Below, one piece after another: positions 1 through 8,281 of a DNA stretch of 64,000 bases. Each line of letters opens with the position of its first letter. Position 1 is the first letter of the stretch. The DNA is from Novosphingopyxis baekryungensis DSM 16222 (GTDB taxonomy: Bacteria; Pseudomonadota; Alphaproteobacteria; Sphingomonadales; Sphingomonadaceae), in assembly GCF_000420305.1 (NCBI RefSeq), contig NZ_ATUR01000005.1, positions 5,001 to 69,000 of the forward strand, given 5' to 3'. The translations under genes were made by a program, and so were the position numbers. The notes beneath the pieces were generated by a model. It was not told where the DNA came from and made no database searches. It was given only the letters and a program-made list of their open reading frames with translations.

Positions 1-33
1 GCGGCGCCCCTCCAGCATTTTTGCGATGGTCAT
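1..33 (-). CDS. N-terminal fragment of an unidentified minus-strand protein
   Basis: Only the first 11 codons are in the window, reading MTIAKMLEGRR from an ATG at position 33. A good ribosome binding site (AGAGGAG) lies about 8 bases upstream on the minus strand, which is the main reason to believe in the start. The opening resembles N-termini of small alphaproteobacterial CBS-domain proteins, but eleven residues cannot establish a family. It is transcribed divergently from the small membrane protein that follows. Confidence 0.4.
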   Translation of the reverse strand, partial: MTIAKMLEGRR

Positions 34-166
34 CGGCTTTGCTCCTCTCTTTGCCCGGAAACATGCCTCATAGACCGGTGCGATGCCAAGCGCTTTGCAC
101 GAAATTTTGGTTTGGCGGCCAAAGCCCCTATGTGGACCTTGCGCCAAACGGAGATCGCATCGCCTT

Positions 167-466
167 ATGCCCAAACCATCGCAGCTCGACGACCCGGACT
201 ATGCCGCCTTTGCCTGGGCGCGCTATTGGCGGCTGATGCGCTGGATGGCGCTGGTGACGCTGATCTGCGTGATCGGCTCGATGACCGTTTTATATATCAG
301 CAATGGGTGGGTTTCGATCCATCTCTACATCGCCACCGCCCTCGGTATTTCGGTGGCACTGCTATCTTCGGCAGGCCTGATGGGGCTGGTGTTTCTTTCC
401 AGCGGCAGCGGCCATGACGATTCGATCGACGATCCGTTCGAAGGCGAATTCGACCTCGACGATTGA
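167..466 (+). CDS. small membrane protein, two predicted TM helices
   Basis: A 99-residue protein of unknown function. I chose the ATG at 167 because the protein then begins with a plausible cytoplasmic stretch (MPKPSQLDDPDY), while the longer reading from 83 adds residues of no protein-like character. Two hydrophobic segments at about residues 26-46 and 52-78 are predicted membrane spans, and the C-terminus (about 83-99) is strongly acidic. It ends two bases from the convergent stop of the DUF4139 gene, leaving no room for a terminator. I do not recognise a domain; a Sphingomonadales-restricted inner-membrane protein is the best description. Confidence 0.65.
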   Translation: MPKPSQLDDPDYAAFAWARYWRLMRWMALVTLICVIGSMTVLYISNGWVSIHLYIATALGISVALLSSAGLMGLVFLSSGSGHDDSIDDPFEGEFDLDD

Positions 467-468
467 CG

Positions 469-2076
469 CTATTCCGCCGGTTTGCGGATCTCGAACGACA
501 GCCGCCGCTCGCTATTCGCGGCGATGCTGCCCTGCCAGGTCGGCACGCCATCGACTTTGGCGAACCCCTTGCCGCGGCGCAGCTCGAACGGCACGGAAAG
601 TTCGACATCGACGGGGCGGGCCAGCGCGTTGGTCATCAGGATCGCGAACCGGCGGGGATGCGCGTCATCCGGCGCGCTGATCTGCATCTGCACATCGGCG
701 CGCGGGCCAAGGCCCAGCTCCACCTCCTGCCCCACCGCCTTGTCGGCGAGCCGGGTCTGGCCGACCAGCAGCGGGCCGTAATCGCCCGGTTCATACACCG
801 CGACCTGCCCCTGCGGGAGCGGCAGGCCAAGGCCCGTTTCGCGCTCGTTGAGGGCGCGCAGCGTCAAATCCAGTGGACGCGGCGTGCCATCCCCGCAGCA
901 CAGATCGCTCTGGGTGAAGCTTCCCAGATATAAGGGGCGATAATCGACGATCGGCTGGACGATCATGGCGACCTGCTTCTGCGCCTTCGCCGCAATCGTG
1001 ATCGGCTCTGGAACACGATAGAGTTTCAGGTCGCCAAGATCCTCCTGCTCCGCCTGGATGGCGGCCACCGGTACGGCGGACCGCGCGCCGGTCACGGTGA
1101 TGGATTCGGCGGTCATCCGCATGGCCGACGCCGCTACCGGCGGCGGCGGCGGGGGTGCTGGAGCAGCATAGCCATAGCGCAGCGGGACATCGCTCGTGCT
1201 GTCATCCGGATAGCATTGCAGATCGAGCCGGACCGGCGGGCTTCGCGGCTGCGCCCCGCGGCGTTCCTTGTTCGGCGTGCCCGCGACGGCCAGCAGCTGG
1301 GCATCGGGGAAGGTCTGGTCTCCGCCATTGGCGACCGTGAGCCATGCGAAGAGGCTGAGCTGCCGCGCTGTGTCCGCCGCATCGGTGCCGCCAGCCTCCC
1401 CCATGCCCGCTCCAGGACTGGCCTCCACGATATAGTTCGCGTCCCAATCGAACCCCTCGGCAAGATAGGTGAGTTGCAGCGTTGCGCGCACCGCACGGTC
1501 GCTCTGCGTCAGCACCGACAGACTGGGCCGCGGCGACAGATCCTTCGGCACCGCATCGAACAACAGCCGTTCGGGCAAGCCGGAACAGCGCAGCGCTTCC
1601 ACGCCCTCATCGCTTTCGATCACGACCCCGCCCTGCGATCCGGTGCGCAGGATGGCCTCCTGCATCCGCACCACTCCGGTGGCGGGATCGGTCCGCTCCA
1701 GCGTGACGCGGCGGCGCAGATAGGCATCGACCAGACCCGCGGGCGACAACAGACGCGCGTCGCGATTCTTCTCGATCACGCCATTGGGCAGGCCGGAAAT
1801 GATCGCGCTTTCCGGATACATCCCCTCCGACACGCCCTCGAAGCGGATCTTGGCCTCGCCCTGCGGCACGTTGATCGTGCGGGTTTCGGTGATCAGCGCA
1901 TAGCCGCGCGGATAGCGGCGATCGATCGGCTGTCCGCTGGCACGGTCCGGCGCGCGATAGATGGCGATCGACGTCGTGTCCGCGCGCTCGGATAGGACAA
2001 GCTGCTGCGCAGACGCACCGGCGGGGATCGTCATCGCCAACAGGGTCAGCGCCAGCAGGAAAAAGAGCAGCCGCAT
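469..2076 (-). CDS. exported DUF4139-type protein with polyproline linker and TonB-box-like motif
   Basis: A 535-residue protein with a signal peptide (about residues 1-24, ending ASA-QQ). The body resembles the DUF4139 family of bacterial surface or periplasmic proteins of unknown biochemical function; the signature region around TYLAEGFDWDANY (about 203-215) matches the family pattern of a SW/DW-x-A-x-Y motif. A proline-rich linker (about 305-314) is followed by ESITVTGAR (about 324-332), which looks like the TonB box of outer-membrane receptors. The ATG at 2076 is preferred over a TTG at 2091 that overlaps the upstream stop, because it starts the signal peptide directly; neither has a strong ribosome binding site. 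It lies directly downstream of a paralogue (2088-3536) and both probably form one transcript. Family assignment is from pattern recognition; the function is unknown. Confidence 0.8.
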   Translation of the reverse strand: MRLLFFLLALTLLAMTIPAGASAQQLVLSERADTTSIAIYRAPDRASGQPIDRRYPRGYALITETRTINVPQGEAKIRFEGVSEGMYPESAIISGLPNGVIEKNRDARLLSPAGLVDAYLRRRVTLERTDPATGVVRMQEAILRTGSQGGVVIESDEGVEALRCSGLPERLLFDAVPKDLSPRPSLSVLTQSDRAVRATLQLTYLAEGFDWDANYIVEASPGAGMGEAGGTDAADTARQLSLFAWLTVANGGDQTFPDAQLLAVAGTPNKERRGAQPRSPPVRLDLQCYPDDSTSDVPLRYGYAAPAPPPPPPVAASAMRMTAESITVTGARSAVPVAAIQAEQEDLGDLKLYRVPEPITIAAKAQKQVAMIVQPIVDYRPLYLGSFTQSDLCCGDGTPRPLDLTLRALNERETGLGLPLPQGQVAVYEPGDYGPLLVGQTRLADKAVGQEVELGLGPRADVQMQISAPDDAHPRRFAILMTNALARPVDVELSVPFELRRGKGFAKVDGVPTWQGSIAANSERRLSFEIRKPAE

Positions 2077-2087
2077 CGCCGCGTAGC

Positions 2088-3536
2088 TCAATAGCGCGTA
2101 TCGAAGGTTGCGGTGACGGTCGCCGTGCCATTGGCCGGCACGGGCACCGCCCAGCGCACGCTGCCAGCCGATATCCGCTCGCTCTCCAGGCTTTGTTCGA
2201 CCACGCGGGATTCGCCATAAAGCCCATCCTGCGTTAAATCGATGGTGACCGGACGGGCGCCGGCATTGCTGAGCACATAGCGCATGGTGGTGCGCCAGCC
2301 GCTATCGCCGCGCCGCTCCCGCGATTCGACCACGGTCTGCACCTTTACGTCGAAGGCTTCGCCGGTCACCAGCGCCAGGTCCGATCCCATGGGCGTCGCG
2401 GGCACCGCACTTTCCCCGATGAATTGCGGGCTGCCGCTCGCGTCTTTCATATAGACCCGGACCGTGCCTGCCGGCAGCTGATCACCCAGCCCGCCTTGCG
2501 ACGCGGTGCTGAATTTCAACACGCTCGAAGCGCTGGCAGGGTCCGCCGTGCTGAAGCCGCTGACGCGGTATGCATAGCTGCTGCTGGCCGGGCTGCCCTG
2601 CACGTCCAGAAAACTGATCTGTTTCTGCTGCGCTTCAAGCACGTCGGTGCGCCGTTCCAGCGGATAGAGGATATAATCGCCCAGCCGTTCGCGCGTTCCG
2701 GTCTCCGTGCCCGCGCGCACCATGCCGCCCGGTGCCGGGACGGGCGGCGGCGAGGGATAGCGGCGGCGTGTCGAGGAAGATTGCGCACTGCCGGGGCTGC
2801 CCGCGACGAGCAGAAGCGCCGCGTCCTTGTAACTGGTCCCCGAATTGTTGGTGAGCGTGACCCATCCTTCCACATCGATCCGCTCCGCCGCCTGATCGAA
2901 CAAAGCGACATAGTCCGCGCTCCAGCCGAGGCCCGGTGTGAGATAGGTAAGATCGACCGGCAGCGTGCCCCCGCGCGCCGCTTCGAGCGTGACCGACAAG
3001 GTGGGCCGGGCGCGCAGGCCGGGCGGCACGGCATCGAAGATCACCCGCACCGGCAGGCCATCATCGCGCAGCACTTCGATATGGCCGTTCACCTCCAGCA
3101 CCACGCCGCCATTGGCAGCCAGCACTTTCGCGCGATCGCGGGTCTGGGCCCCGGTGGCGAGGTTGGTGCGCAGAAGCGTGACCGTCTGCCCCACCGCCTT
3201 CTCGATCAGCGCGCCGGGCGTCAGCAGGTCATAATCGAAATTCTGTTCGACAATCCCGATGCCGGGGCCAGACAACACCACCGTTTCCGGGCGGATTTTG
3301 GCCGAGACATCCGGCAGTTCCTGACGGCTGCGCCCGGCGGGGAGCCGCAGCTGCCGCCGGTCCTGCACCAGAGACTGGCCGTTCTGATAGATGGTGAGCG
3401 CCACATCGCCCTGCGCGCTGCCCGCTGTGGGCTGGTCAGCGGGCGGCGGCGTGTCCGTGGGGGTCTGCGCTGACGCTTGGGCGGACAGGGGCACGGAAGT
3501 GCCAGCCAGAAGCAGCGCCGCAAAATGAACTCGCAT
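2088..3536 (-). CDS. exported DUF4139 domain protein (paralogue 1 of tandem pair)
   Basis: A 482-residue secreted protein: signal peptide about 1-24 (MRVHFAALLLAG... ending AQASA), then an N-terminal region with the phrase PETVVLSGPGIGIVEQNFDYDL and a DUF4139-like domain containing TYLTPGLGWSADYVALFD. It shares this order of motifs with the next gene downstream (YPESAIISGLPNGVIEKN and TYLAEGFDWDANY), so the two look like an ancient tandem duplication. It lacks the TonB-box-like segment of its neighbour. DUF4139 proteins are widespread beta-rich exported proteins without an assigned activity. The gene is separated from the divergent or upstream DUF4167 gene by about 80 bases and is likely the first gene of a two-gene transcript. 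Confidence 0.8.
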   Translation of the reverse strand: MRVHFAALLLAGTSVPLSAQASAQTPTDTPPPADQPTAGSAQGDVALTIYQNGQSLVQDRRQLRLPAGRSRQELPDVSAKIRPETVVLSGPGIGIVEQNFDYDLLTPGALIEKAVGQTVTLLRTNLATGAQTRDRAKVLAANGGVVLEVNGHIEVLRDDGLPVRVIFDAVPPGLRARPTLSVTLEAARGGTLPVDLTYLTPGLGWSADYVALFDQAAERIDVEGWVTLTNNSGTSYKDAALLLVAGSPGSAQSSSTRRRYPSPPPVPAPGGMVRAGTETGTRERLGDYILYPLERRTDVLEAQQKQISFLDVQGSPASSSYAYRVSGFSTADPASASSVLKFSTASQGGLGDQLPAGTVRVYMKDASGSPQFIGESAVPATPMGSDLALVTGEAFDVKVQTVVESRERRGDSGWRTTMRYVLSNAGARPVTIDLTQDGLYGESRVVEQSLESERISAGSVRWAVPVPANGTATVTATFDTRY

Positions 3537-3616
3537 GATGATCTCCCCTCGATCGAACCGAGGGGAGCATGCCTATCCATTATGAACTTACAAGGTCAAT
3601 CGACCCAGAAATTGCA

Positions 3617-4480
3617 TCACTCCGCAGCGGCCGTCTGTTCGTCATTCGACTGCTTTGGCTTTCGCGGCGCGCGTGGCTTGCGCTTGGGCTTTTCGTCGGC
3701 ATCGCCCGCGCCGATGGGCGGTGGCAGGACATCGGCGCTCAGCCCGTCCTTCTCCGCCGCATCATCCTTGCGGACGCGCGGCTTGCGCGGTGCGCGCGGT
3801 TTCACGTCGCGCGGCTGATCGCCATCGTCGCTCTTGGCGGCACGCGGCTGATCGTCCGATCCGCTATCATCGCGGTCCCGGCGCGGATTGCTGCGGCGCT
3901 GGCGTGTACGGCCATGATTGTCGTCATCATCATCGTCGTCGTTCGACGGCTGATTGTTCTGACGGCTGTTCGCGTGACGATCATCATCGTCGTCATCGTC
4001 ATCATTGTCGTCATGATCATCGGAATCATTGCGGCCGCGCGCATTGCGGTCATTGGACCGGTCGTTCTGCTGCCGGTCGTTCTGCTGATTGCCGCGCTGC
4101 TGCCGGTTGTTGTTCCGGCGGTTGTCGTTGTTGTCGTCACCATCGTTATCGTCGTCCGCGTCATTGTCGCGGTCGTTGTTGCTATTATTGCTGTGACGCG
4201 CCTGCTTTTCGTCCTGCCGGGCCTTGAAATCGGCCTGCACGCGGAAATAGTGATCGGCGAACTGCAGATAATATTCCGTGTTCACCCGGTCATCATTCAT
4301 CTGCGAATCCTGCGCGAGCTTCTTGTATTTCTCCAGAAGCTGTCCGGCATTGCCGCGCGCGCGATTGTCGATCCGGTTCTGATGATCGAAACCACCACCA
4401 CCGCCGCGATTGTTCTGCTGACGGTTGTTGTTATTGTTGTTGCCACGGCCGCGACGGCGGTTGGGCTGACGATTATTCAT
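3617..4480 (-). CDS. DUF4167 domain protein, Asn/Asp-rich low-complexity tail
   Basis: A 287-residue basic/acidic low-complexity protein. The N-terminal part (about 1-35) is rich in Arg, Asn and Gly with a run of six Asn. The conserved DUF4167 core follows at about residues 36-90, recognisable from RARGNAGQLLEKYKKLA and YYLQFADHYFRVQADF. The middle (about 95-200) is mostly Asn, Asp, Arg and Gln with runs of consecutive Asp, and the C-terminus is Lys/Pro-rich. DUF4167 is found next to prmC and prfA in many alphaproteobacteria, as here, and the composition suggests an RNA-associated or ribosome-associated disordered protein, but this is inference. The simple-sequence tracts could vary in length between strains. 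Confidence 0.88.
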   Translation of the reverse strand: MNNRQPNRRRGRGNNNNNNRQQNNRGGGGGFDHQNRIDNRARGNAGQLLEKYKKLAQDSQMNDDRVNTEYYLQFADHYFRVQADFKARQDEKQARHSNNSNNDRDNDADDDNDGDDNNDNRRNNNRQQRGNQQNDRQQNDRSNDRNARGRNDSDDHDDNDDDDDDDDRHANSRQNNQPSNDDDDDDDNHGRTRQRRSNPRRDRDDSGSDDQPRAAKSDDGDQPRDVKPRAPRKPRVRKDDAAEKDGLSADVLPPPIGAGDADEKPKRKPRAPRKPKQSNDEQTAAAE

Positions 4481-4874
4481 AAAGGCTGTCTCGTCCTAAT
4501 ACCGTAAAGTTGCGGTCCCCCGGCGCCCAGCCTGCAAATCCATGGCATGAAGCGCATTCGCCTTCCTGCTTTTCGGTGGGCCGAGACGCCCGCACGATCA
4601 GCTGGTTTCCTTTGGAAGGCGCTCCCGCAAAAGCGGCAAAATCTCGCGATTTCGGGAAGCTGCTGCCAGACCTAGCGAGTCGGATCGGGAAAACCAAGGG
4701 GAAAATGCCGTTTGCACCGCTGCAGGCGCGGAAGTTCGCAAAGAACAGACCCCGTCCGCGCCAAATTCCGGCAGACCGTTCTGATGGAACGATGAAATGC
4801 CAGCCGAACCCAGCGCGCCAGCCCCTGGCCGCCATCCTTGGCAGAGACACAGGCCTGTAGGACAGCGCCCTGGC
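4481..4874. other. intergenic region without a convincing gene
   Basis: About 390 bases between prmC and DUF4167, both on the minus strand. Open frames exist on both strands but have no recognisable protein features. The right place for the DUF4167 promoter is just above 4481; a weak AGGACGAGA ribosome binding site is visible there. I see no terminator with a T-run and no RNA gene signature. Confidence 0.5.
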
Positions 4875-5717
4875 TCAGCCACGCTTTAGCAGGACGGCAC
4901 GCGGCTTGCCTGCCAGATCGCGCCGCAGATCAGCGCGCAAAGTGCATCGTTCGGCCAGCGCTTTCACAGGCGGCCACTGCTCCGCCCCGATCTCGAAGAT
5001 CGCCGCGCCATCAGGCGCCAACAGATCGCGCAGCTGCGGCAGCAGCCGATCATAATCGTCCATCCCGTCTGCGCCCGCGAAGAGCGCCGACGCCGGTTCG
5101 AACGCGCGCACGCTCTGCGCCAGCGCCGCCCCGCTTTCGACATAGGGCGGATTGCACAGGATCAGATCTAACGGCCCGCCTAGTGCATTGGCCCAGCCCT
5201 GCTCACGCCAGTTGGCGAGGCAAAAGCGTGCGCGCCGGGTCAACCCCAGCCGATCCGCATTGCCCCGCGCCACGCCGAGCGCCGCCGCGCTGGCATCCAC
5301 GCCCACGCCATGCGCCGCCGGGAACAGCCGCAGGGCGGCAAGCAGCAGCGCGCCCGATCCAGTGCCAAAGTCCGCAATCCGGTGCGGGGGCCGGTCCGCC
5401 AGCATGTCCTGCGCCGCCTCGATCAGCGTTTCGCTGTCGGCGCGCGGGATCAGCACATCCGGCGTAACATCCAGCGTCATGTCCCAGAAATCCTGATGCC
5501 CGACGATATAGGCGATCGGTTCCTGCGCGGCGCGCCGTGCCAGAAGGGCGGCAAATTCCGTAGGTTCGGCAAGGTCCGGCAGACGCAGCAACAGGTCCGG
5601 CCGCGCCATGTCCAGCGCATGCGCCATCAGCAGTTCGGCATCGAGCCGGGGGGTCGGGCTGGTGGGCGCAAGCTGTGCGGTGGCGGCGCGCAGGGCGTCG
5701 GCAGCGGCGCTCAACAC
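4875..5717 (-). CDS. prmC: peptide chain release factor N5-glutamine methyltransferase PrmC
   Basis: A 280-residue class I SAM-dependent methyltransferase that methylates the glutamine of the GGQ motif in release factors. An N-terminal helical domain (about 1-75) precedes the catalytic domain with the SAM-binding motif DFGTGSG (about 116-122) and the substrate-glutamine motif NPPY (about 189-192). The PRADSE segment (about 91-96) is typical of the family. It starts at a GTG with AGGGG close upstream, 33 bases after the stop of prfA, its substrate gene, so the two are almost certainly co-transcribed. Length and motifs are normal. Confidence 0.95.
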   Translation of the reverse strand: MLSAAADALRAATAQLAPTSPTPRLDAELLMAHALDMARPDLLLRLPDLAEPTEFAALLARRAAQEPIAYIVGHQDFWDMTLDVTPDVLIPRADSETLIEAAQDMLADRPPHRIADFGTGSGALLLAALRLFPAAHGVGVDASAAALGVARGNADRLGLTRRARFCLANWREQGWANALGGPLDLILCNPPYVESGAALAQSVRAFEPASALFAGADGMDDYDRLLPQLRDLLAPDGAAIFEIGAEQWPPVKALAERCTLRADLRRDLAGKPRAVLLKRG

Positions 5718-5750
5718 GCCCCTGCCCGCGCACGGGAGCGGGGCAGCGCC

Positions 5751-6836
5751 TCACCCGGCATTCACGCTCGCCAGCCGCTCGGCCTCATCTTCGGCGATCA
5801 GCGCACCGATCAGCTCGTTCAGCGCATCGCCCGCCACGATTTCGGGCAGCTTGTGCAGCGTCAGGCCGATGCGGTGATCGGTCACGCGGCCTTGCGGAAA
5901 ATTATAGGTGCGGATGCGCTCGGACCGGTCGCCCGAGCCGACCATGGACTTGCGCGCGCTGGCCTCCTCGCTGGCGGCACGCTCGCGCTCGGCTTCGTAC
6001 AGCCGGGCGCGCAACACTTTGAGCGCCTTGGCCTTGTTCTTGTGCTGCGATTTCTCGTCCTGCTGCGTGACCACCAGACCAGAAGGAAGATGGGTGATGC
6101 GCACGGCGCTGTCGGTGGTGTTCACATGCTGCCCGCCCGCGCCCGATGCACGGTAAACGTCGATCTTCAGGTCGTTCTCGTCGATCTGGACGTCGACCTC
6201 TTCGGGCTCCGGCAGCACGGCGACGGTGGCGGCGCTGGTGTGGATGCGCCCGCCGCTCTCGGTCACCGGTACGCGCTGGACGCGGTGCACGCCGCTTTCA
6301 AACTTCAGCTTGGCGAACACGCCCTGCCCCGTGACCGAGGCCACGACTTCCTTATAGCCGCCGACATCGGAAGAGCTGGCGCTGATCGGCTCCACCTTCC
6401 AGCCGTTGAGATCGGCATAGCGCGAATACATGCGGAACAGGTCGCCCGCGAACAACGCCGCCTCGTCCCCGCCCGTGCCCGCGCGGATTTCCAGCATGGC
6501 AGGGCGCGCATCGGCCGAATCCTTGGGCAACATCTTGAGCGCCAGCGCATGTTCGGCCTCCGGAATTTGCGCGCGCAGACCGTCCACCTCCTCCTGCGCC
6601 ATGGCGCGGATGTCGGCGTCCTGCCCGTCTTCGGCCATCATCTCTTCCAACAGCTTCAGCTCGGCGCGCAGACGGCGGACATTGGCGGCGGCTTCTGCCA
6701 CCGGCTCCAGCTCAGCATAGTCCTTGGACATGGCGACGAAGGCCTCGCCATCCAGCTGACCGGACGCCATGCGCGCCTGCATCTCGGCAAAGCGCGATTC
6801 GATCTGCGCGATGCGCTGCTGGGAGATGGCGGTCAC
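5751..6836 (-). CDS. prfA: peptide chain release factor 1
   Basis: RF1, 361 residues, recognises UAA and UAG stop codons and triggers peptide release. The tripeptide anticodon-like motif is PVT (about 190-192; the RF1 class has PxT, RF2 has SPF) and the catalytic GGQ is at about 234-236 within [13 protein letters not shown]. The start is a GTG at 6836 ([13 protein letters not shown]); an in-frame ATG at 6971 would place 45 residues of repeat-derived sequence in front, so it is rejected. The ribosome binding site is not evident. It is followed by prmC and preceded by hisS on the same strand; the gap to hisS contains two REP-like hairpins. Confidence 0.95.
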   Translation of the reverse strand: MTAISQQRIAQIESRFAEMQARMASGQLDGEAFVAMSKDYAELEPVAEAAANVRRLRAELKLLEEMMAEDGQDADIRAMAQEEVDGLRAQIPEAEHALALKMLPKDSADARPAMLEIRAGTGGDEAALFAGDLFRMYSRYADLNGWKVEPISASSSDVGGYKEVVASVTGQGVFAKLKFESGVHRVQRVPVTESGGRIHTSAATVAVLPEPEEVDVQIDENDLKIDVYRASGAGGQHVNTTDSAVRITHLPSGLVVTQQDEKSQHKNKAKALKVLRARLYEAERERAASEEASARKSMVGSGDRSERIRTYNFPQGRVTDHRIGLTLHKLPEIVAGDALNELIGALIAEDEAERLASVNAG

Positions 6837-6860
6837 GATGCGTGCGCCACGGCCAGCATC

Positions 6861-6927
6861 ACCCCGGCGCAGGCCGGGGTCTCGGATCGCATATTGGGCT
6901 GAACCAGATTCCGGCCTTCGCCGGAAT
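6861..6927. repeat. REP-like double hairpin between hisS and prfA
   Basis: Two perfect hairpins in the hisS-prfA spacer: ACCCCGGC/GCCGGGGT (6861-6880, 4-base loop) and ATTCCGGC/GCCGGAAT (6908-6927, 4-base loop), separated by 27 bases and joined through GTCTCG. The same composite, in the same order and spacing, recurs near 29430-29490. The pair looks like a dispersed extragenic palindromic element; it could also modulate read-through from hisS to prfA. Confidence 0.7.
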
Positions 6928-6942
6928 GACGCGCCTTGTGTG

Positions 6943-8190
6943 TCATTGCGACAGCGCTTCGGCCAGCGCATCCAGCTTCACATCGCGCTGTTCGCCGTCT
7001 GCCAGATTCTTCAGCGCCGCCTCGCCACGCGCCAGTTCGTCGTCCCCGATGATGATGGCGTAGCGCGCACCGGCGGCATTGGCCCGCTGCATGCGCTTCT
7101 TCATATTCCCCTTGTAGCCGAGTTCGACGGCCAAGCCGGCGCGGCGCAGCTCTGCCGCCAGCGCCGCGGCGCGCGCTTCGGCAGCATCGCCCATCGGTAC
7201 GATGGCGGCATCGATCGACGCGGCGACAACGCCGTCGAGCAACATCGCCAGCCGCTCGATCCCGGCAGCCCAGCCGACAGCAGGCGTGCTTGGTCCGCCC
7301 AGATTTTCGATCAGCCCGTCATAGCGCCCACCGGCCAGCACGGTGCCCTGCGCGCCCAGCCGGTCGGTGACGAATTCGAACGCGGTGTGGCGATAATAAT
7401 CGAGGCCGCGCACCAGCCGGCTGTTGCGGGTCCAGGCCACGCCCGCCGCGTCCAGCCCGGCGCAGACCGCATCGAAAAACGCCTTCGCCTCATCCGTCAG
7501 GAAGGCGTCGATATCGGGCGCGCTGTTGGCAATGGGCCGGTCGCGCGGGTCCTTGCTGTCCAGGATGCGCAGCGGGTTCTTCTGCAGGCGCTCCTGCGAA
7601 TCCTCCGAAAGCGCGCCGCGATGCGCCTCGAAATGGTCGATCAGCGCGGCGCGCCATGCCTCACGGCTGTCACCGTCGCCCAGCGTGTTGAGCTGCAGCG
7701 TCACGCCGTCGGCAATGCCCAGCTCGTGCAGCAGCTGATCGGCCATCGCCAGCAGTTCCACATCGGCCTGCGGCTCGGCGGCGCCGATGATCTCCGCGTC
7801 GATCTGGTGGAACTGGCGATAGCGGCCCTTTTGCGGCCGTTCATAGCGAAATAGCGGGCCGTGCGCGGCCAGCTTCAGCGGCACATGCTGCTGCCAGCCG
7901 TTCGAGATGAAGGCGCGCGCGATGCCGGCGGTAAATTCCGGGCGCAGCGTGATCGAATCGCCGCCGCGATCGTCGAACGAGTACATTTCCTTGGACACGA
8001 CGTCGGTGGTTTCGCCCAGCGAGCGCGCGAACACCGCGGTCGGCTCGATCACCGGCATCTGTACGCCCTGAAATCCATAGAGCCGCCGCACGCGGTCGAA
8101 GGTGCTGACGACATGGGCGAAACGCTCCTGCTCTTCGCCGAAAATGTCCTGCGTGCCGCGCACGGGGTTAATTGTGTTTGCCTTGGCCAT
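6943..8190 (-). CDS. hisS: histidyl-tRNA synthetase
   Basis: A 415-residue class II synthetase charging tRNA-His. Motifs visible are motif 2 region [18 protein letters not shown], the histidine-A loop [16 protein letters not shown] and the C-terminal anticodon-binding domain (about 315-415). The start is the ATG at 8190 ([15 protein letters not shown]); an upstream frame extends further but into non-protein-like sequence. It heads the minus-strand run hisS-prfA-prmC and is divergent from the M61 peptidase gene; about 90 bases between the two starts must hold both promoters. Confidence 0.95.
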   Translation of the reverse strand: MAKANTINPVRGTQDIFGEEQERFAHVVSTFDRVRRLYGFQGVQMPVIEPTAVFARSLGETTDVVSKEMYSFDDRGGDSITLRPEFTAGIARAFISNGWQQHVPLKLAAHGPLFRYERPQKGRYRQFHQIDAEIIGAAEPQADVELLAMADQLLHELGIADGVTLQLNTLGDGDSREAWRAALIDHFEAHRGALSEDSQERLQKNPLRILDSKDPRDRPIANSAPDIDAFLTDEAKAFFDAVCAGLDAAGVAWTRNSRLVRGLDYYRHTAFEFVTDRLGAQGTVLAGGRYDGLIENLGGPSTPAVGWAAGIERLAMLLDGVVAASIDAAIVPMGDAAEARAAALAAELRRAGLAVELGYKGNMKKRMQRANAAGARYAIIIGDDELARGEAALKNLADGEQRDVKLDALAEALSQ

Positions 8191-8281
8191 GGTGGCGGCT
8201 GTTAGCGCGCTTCGCCGCGCGGGGGAAGGTGCGGCGCAAAGCGCTGGACCCAAAGCGCAATTCGCGGCATCACCCCGCGCC

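Noticed and set aside
36-236. Frame starting at 21 and the start at 83 of the first small membrane gene
   Set aside because: Upstream residues are not protein-like; the ATG at 167 gives a normal cytoplasmic start before the first helix.
3569-4507. A 312-residue plus-strand frame rich in Val, Ile and Ala that looks like a membrane protein
   Set aside because: It is the antisense of the Asn/Asp-rich DUF4167 gene: GAC and AAC repeats read backwards as Val and Ile codons. DUF4167 has a conserved core, this frame has none.
4473-4850. A 125-residue minus-strand frame upstream of DUF4167
   Set aside because: No conserved pattern and no ribosome binding site; it overlaps the expected promoter region and the start of the real gene.
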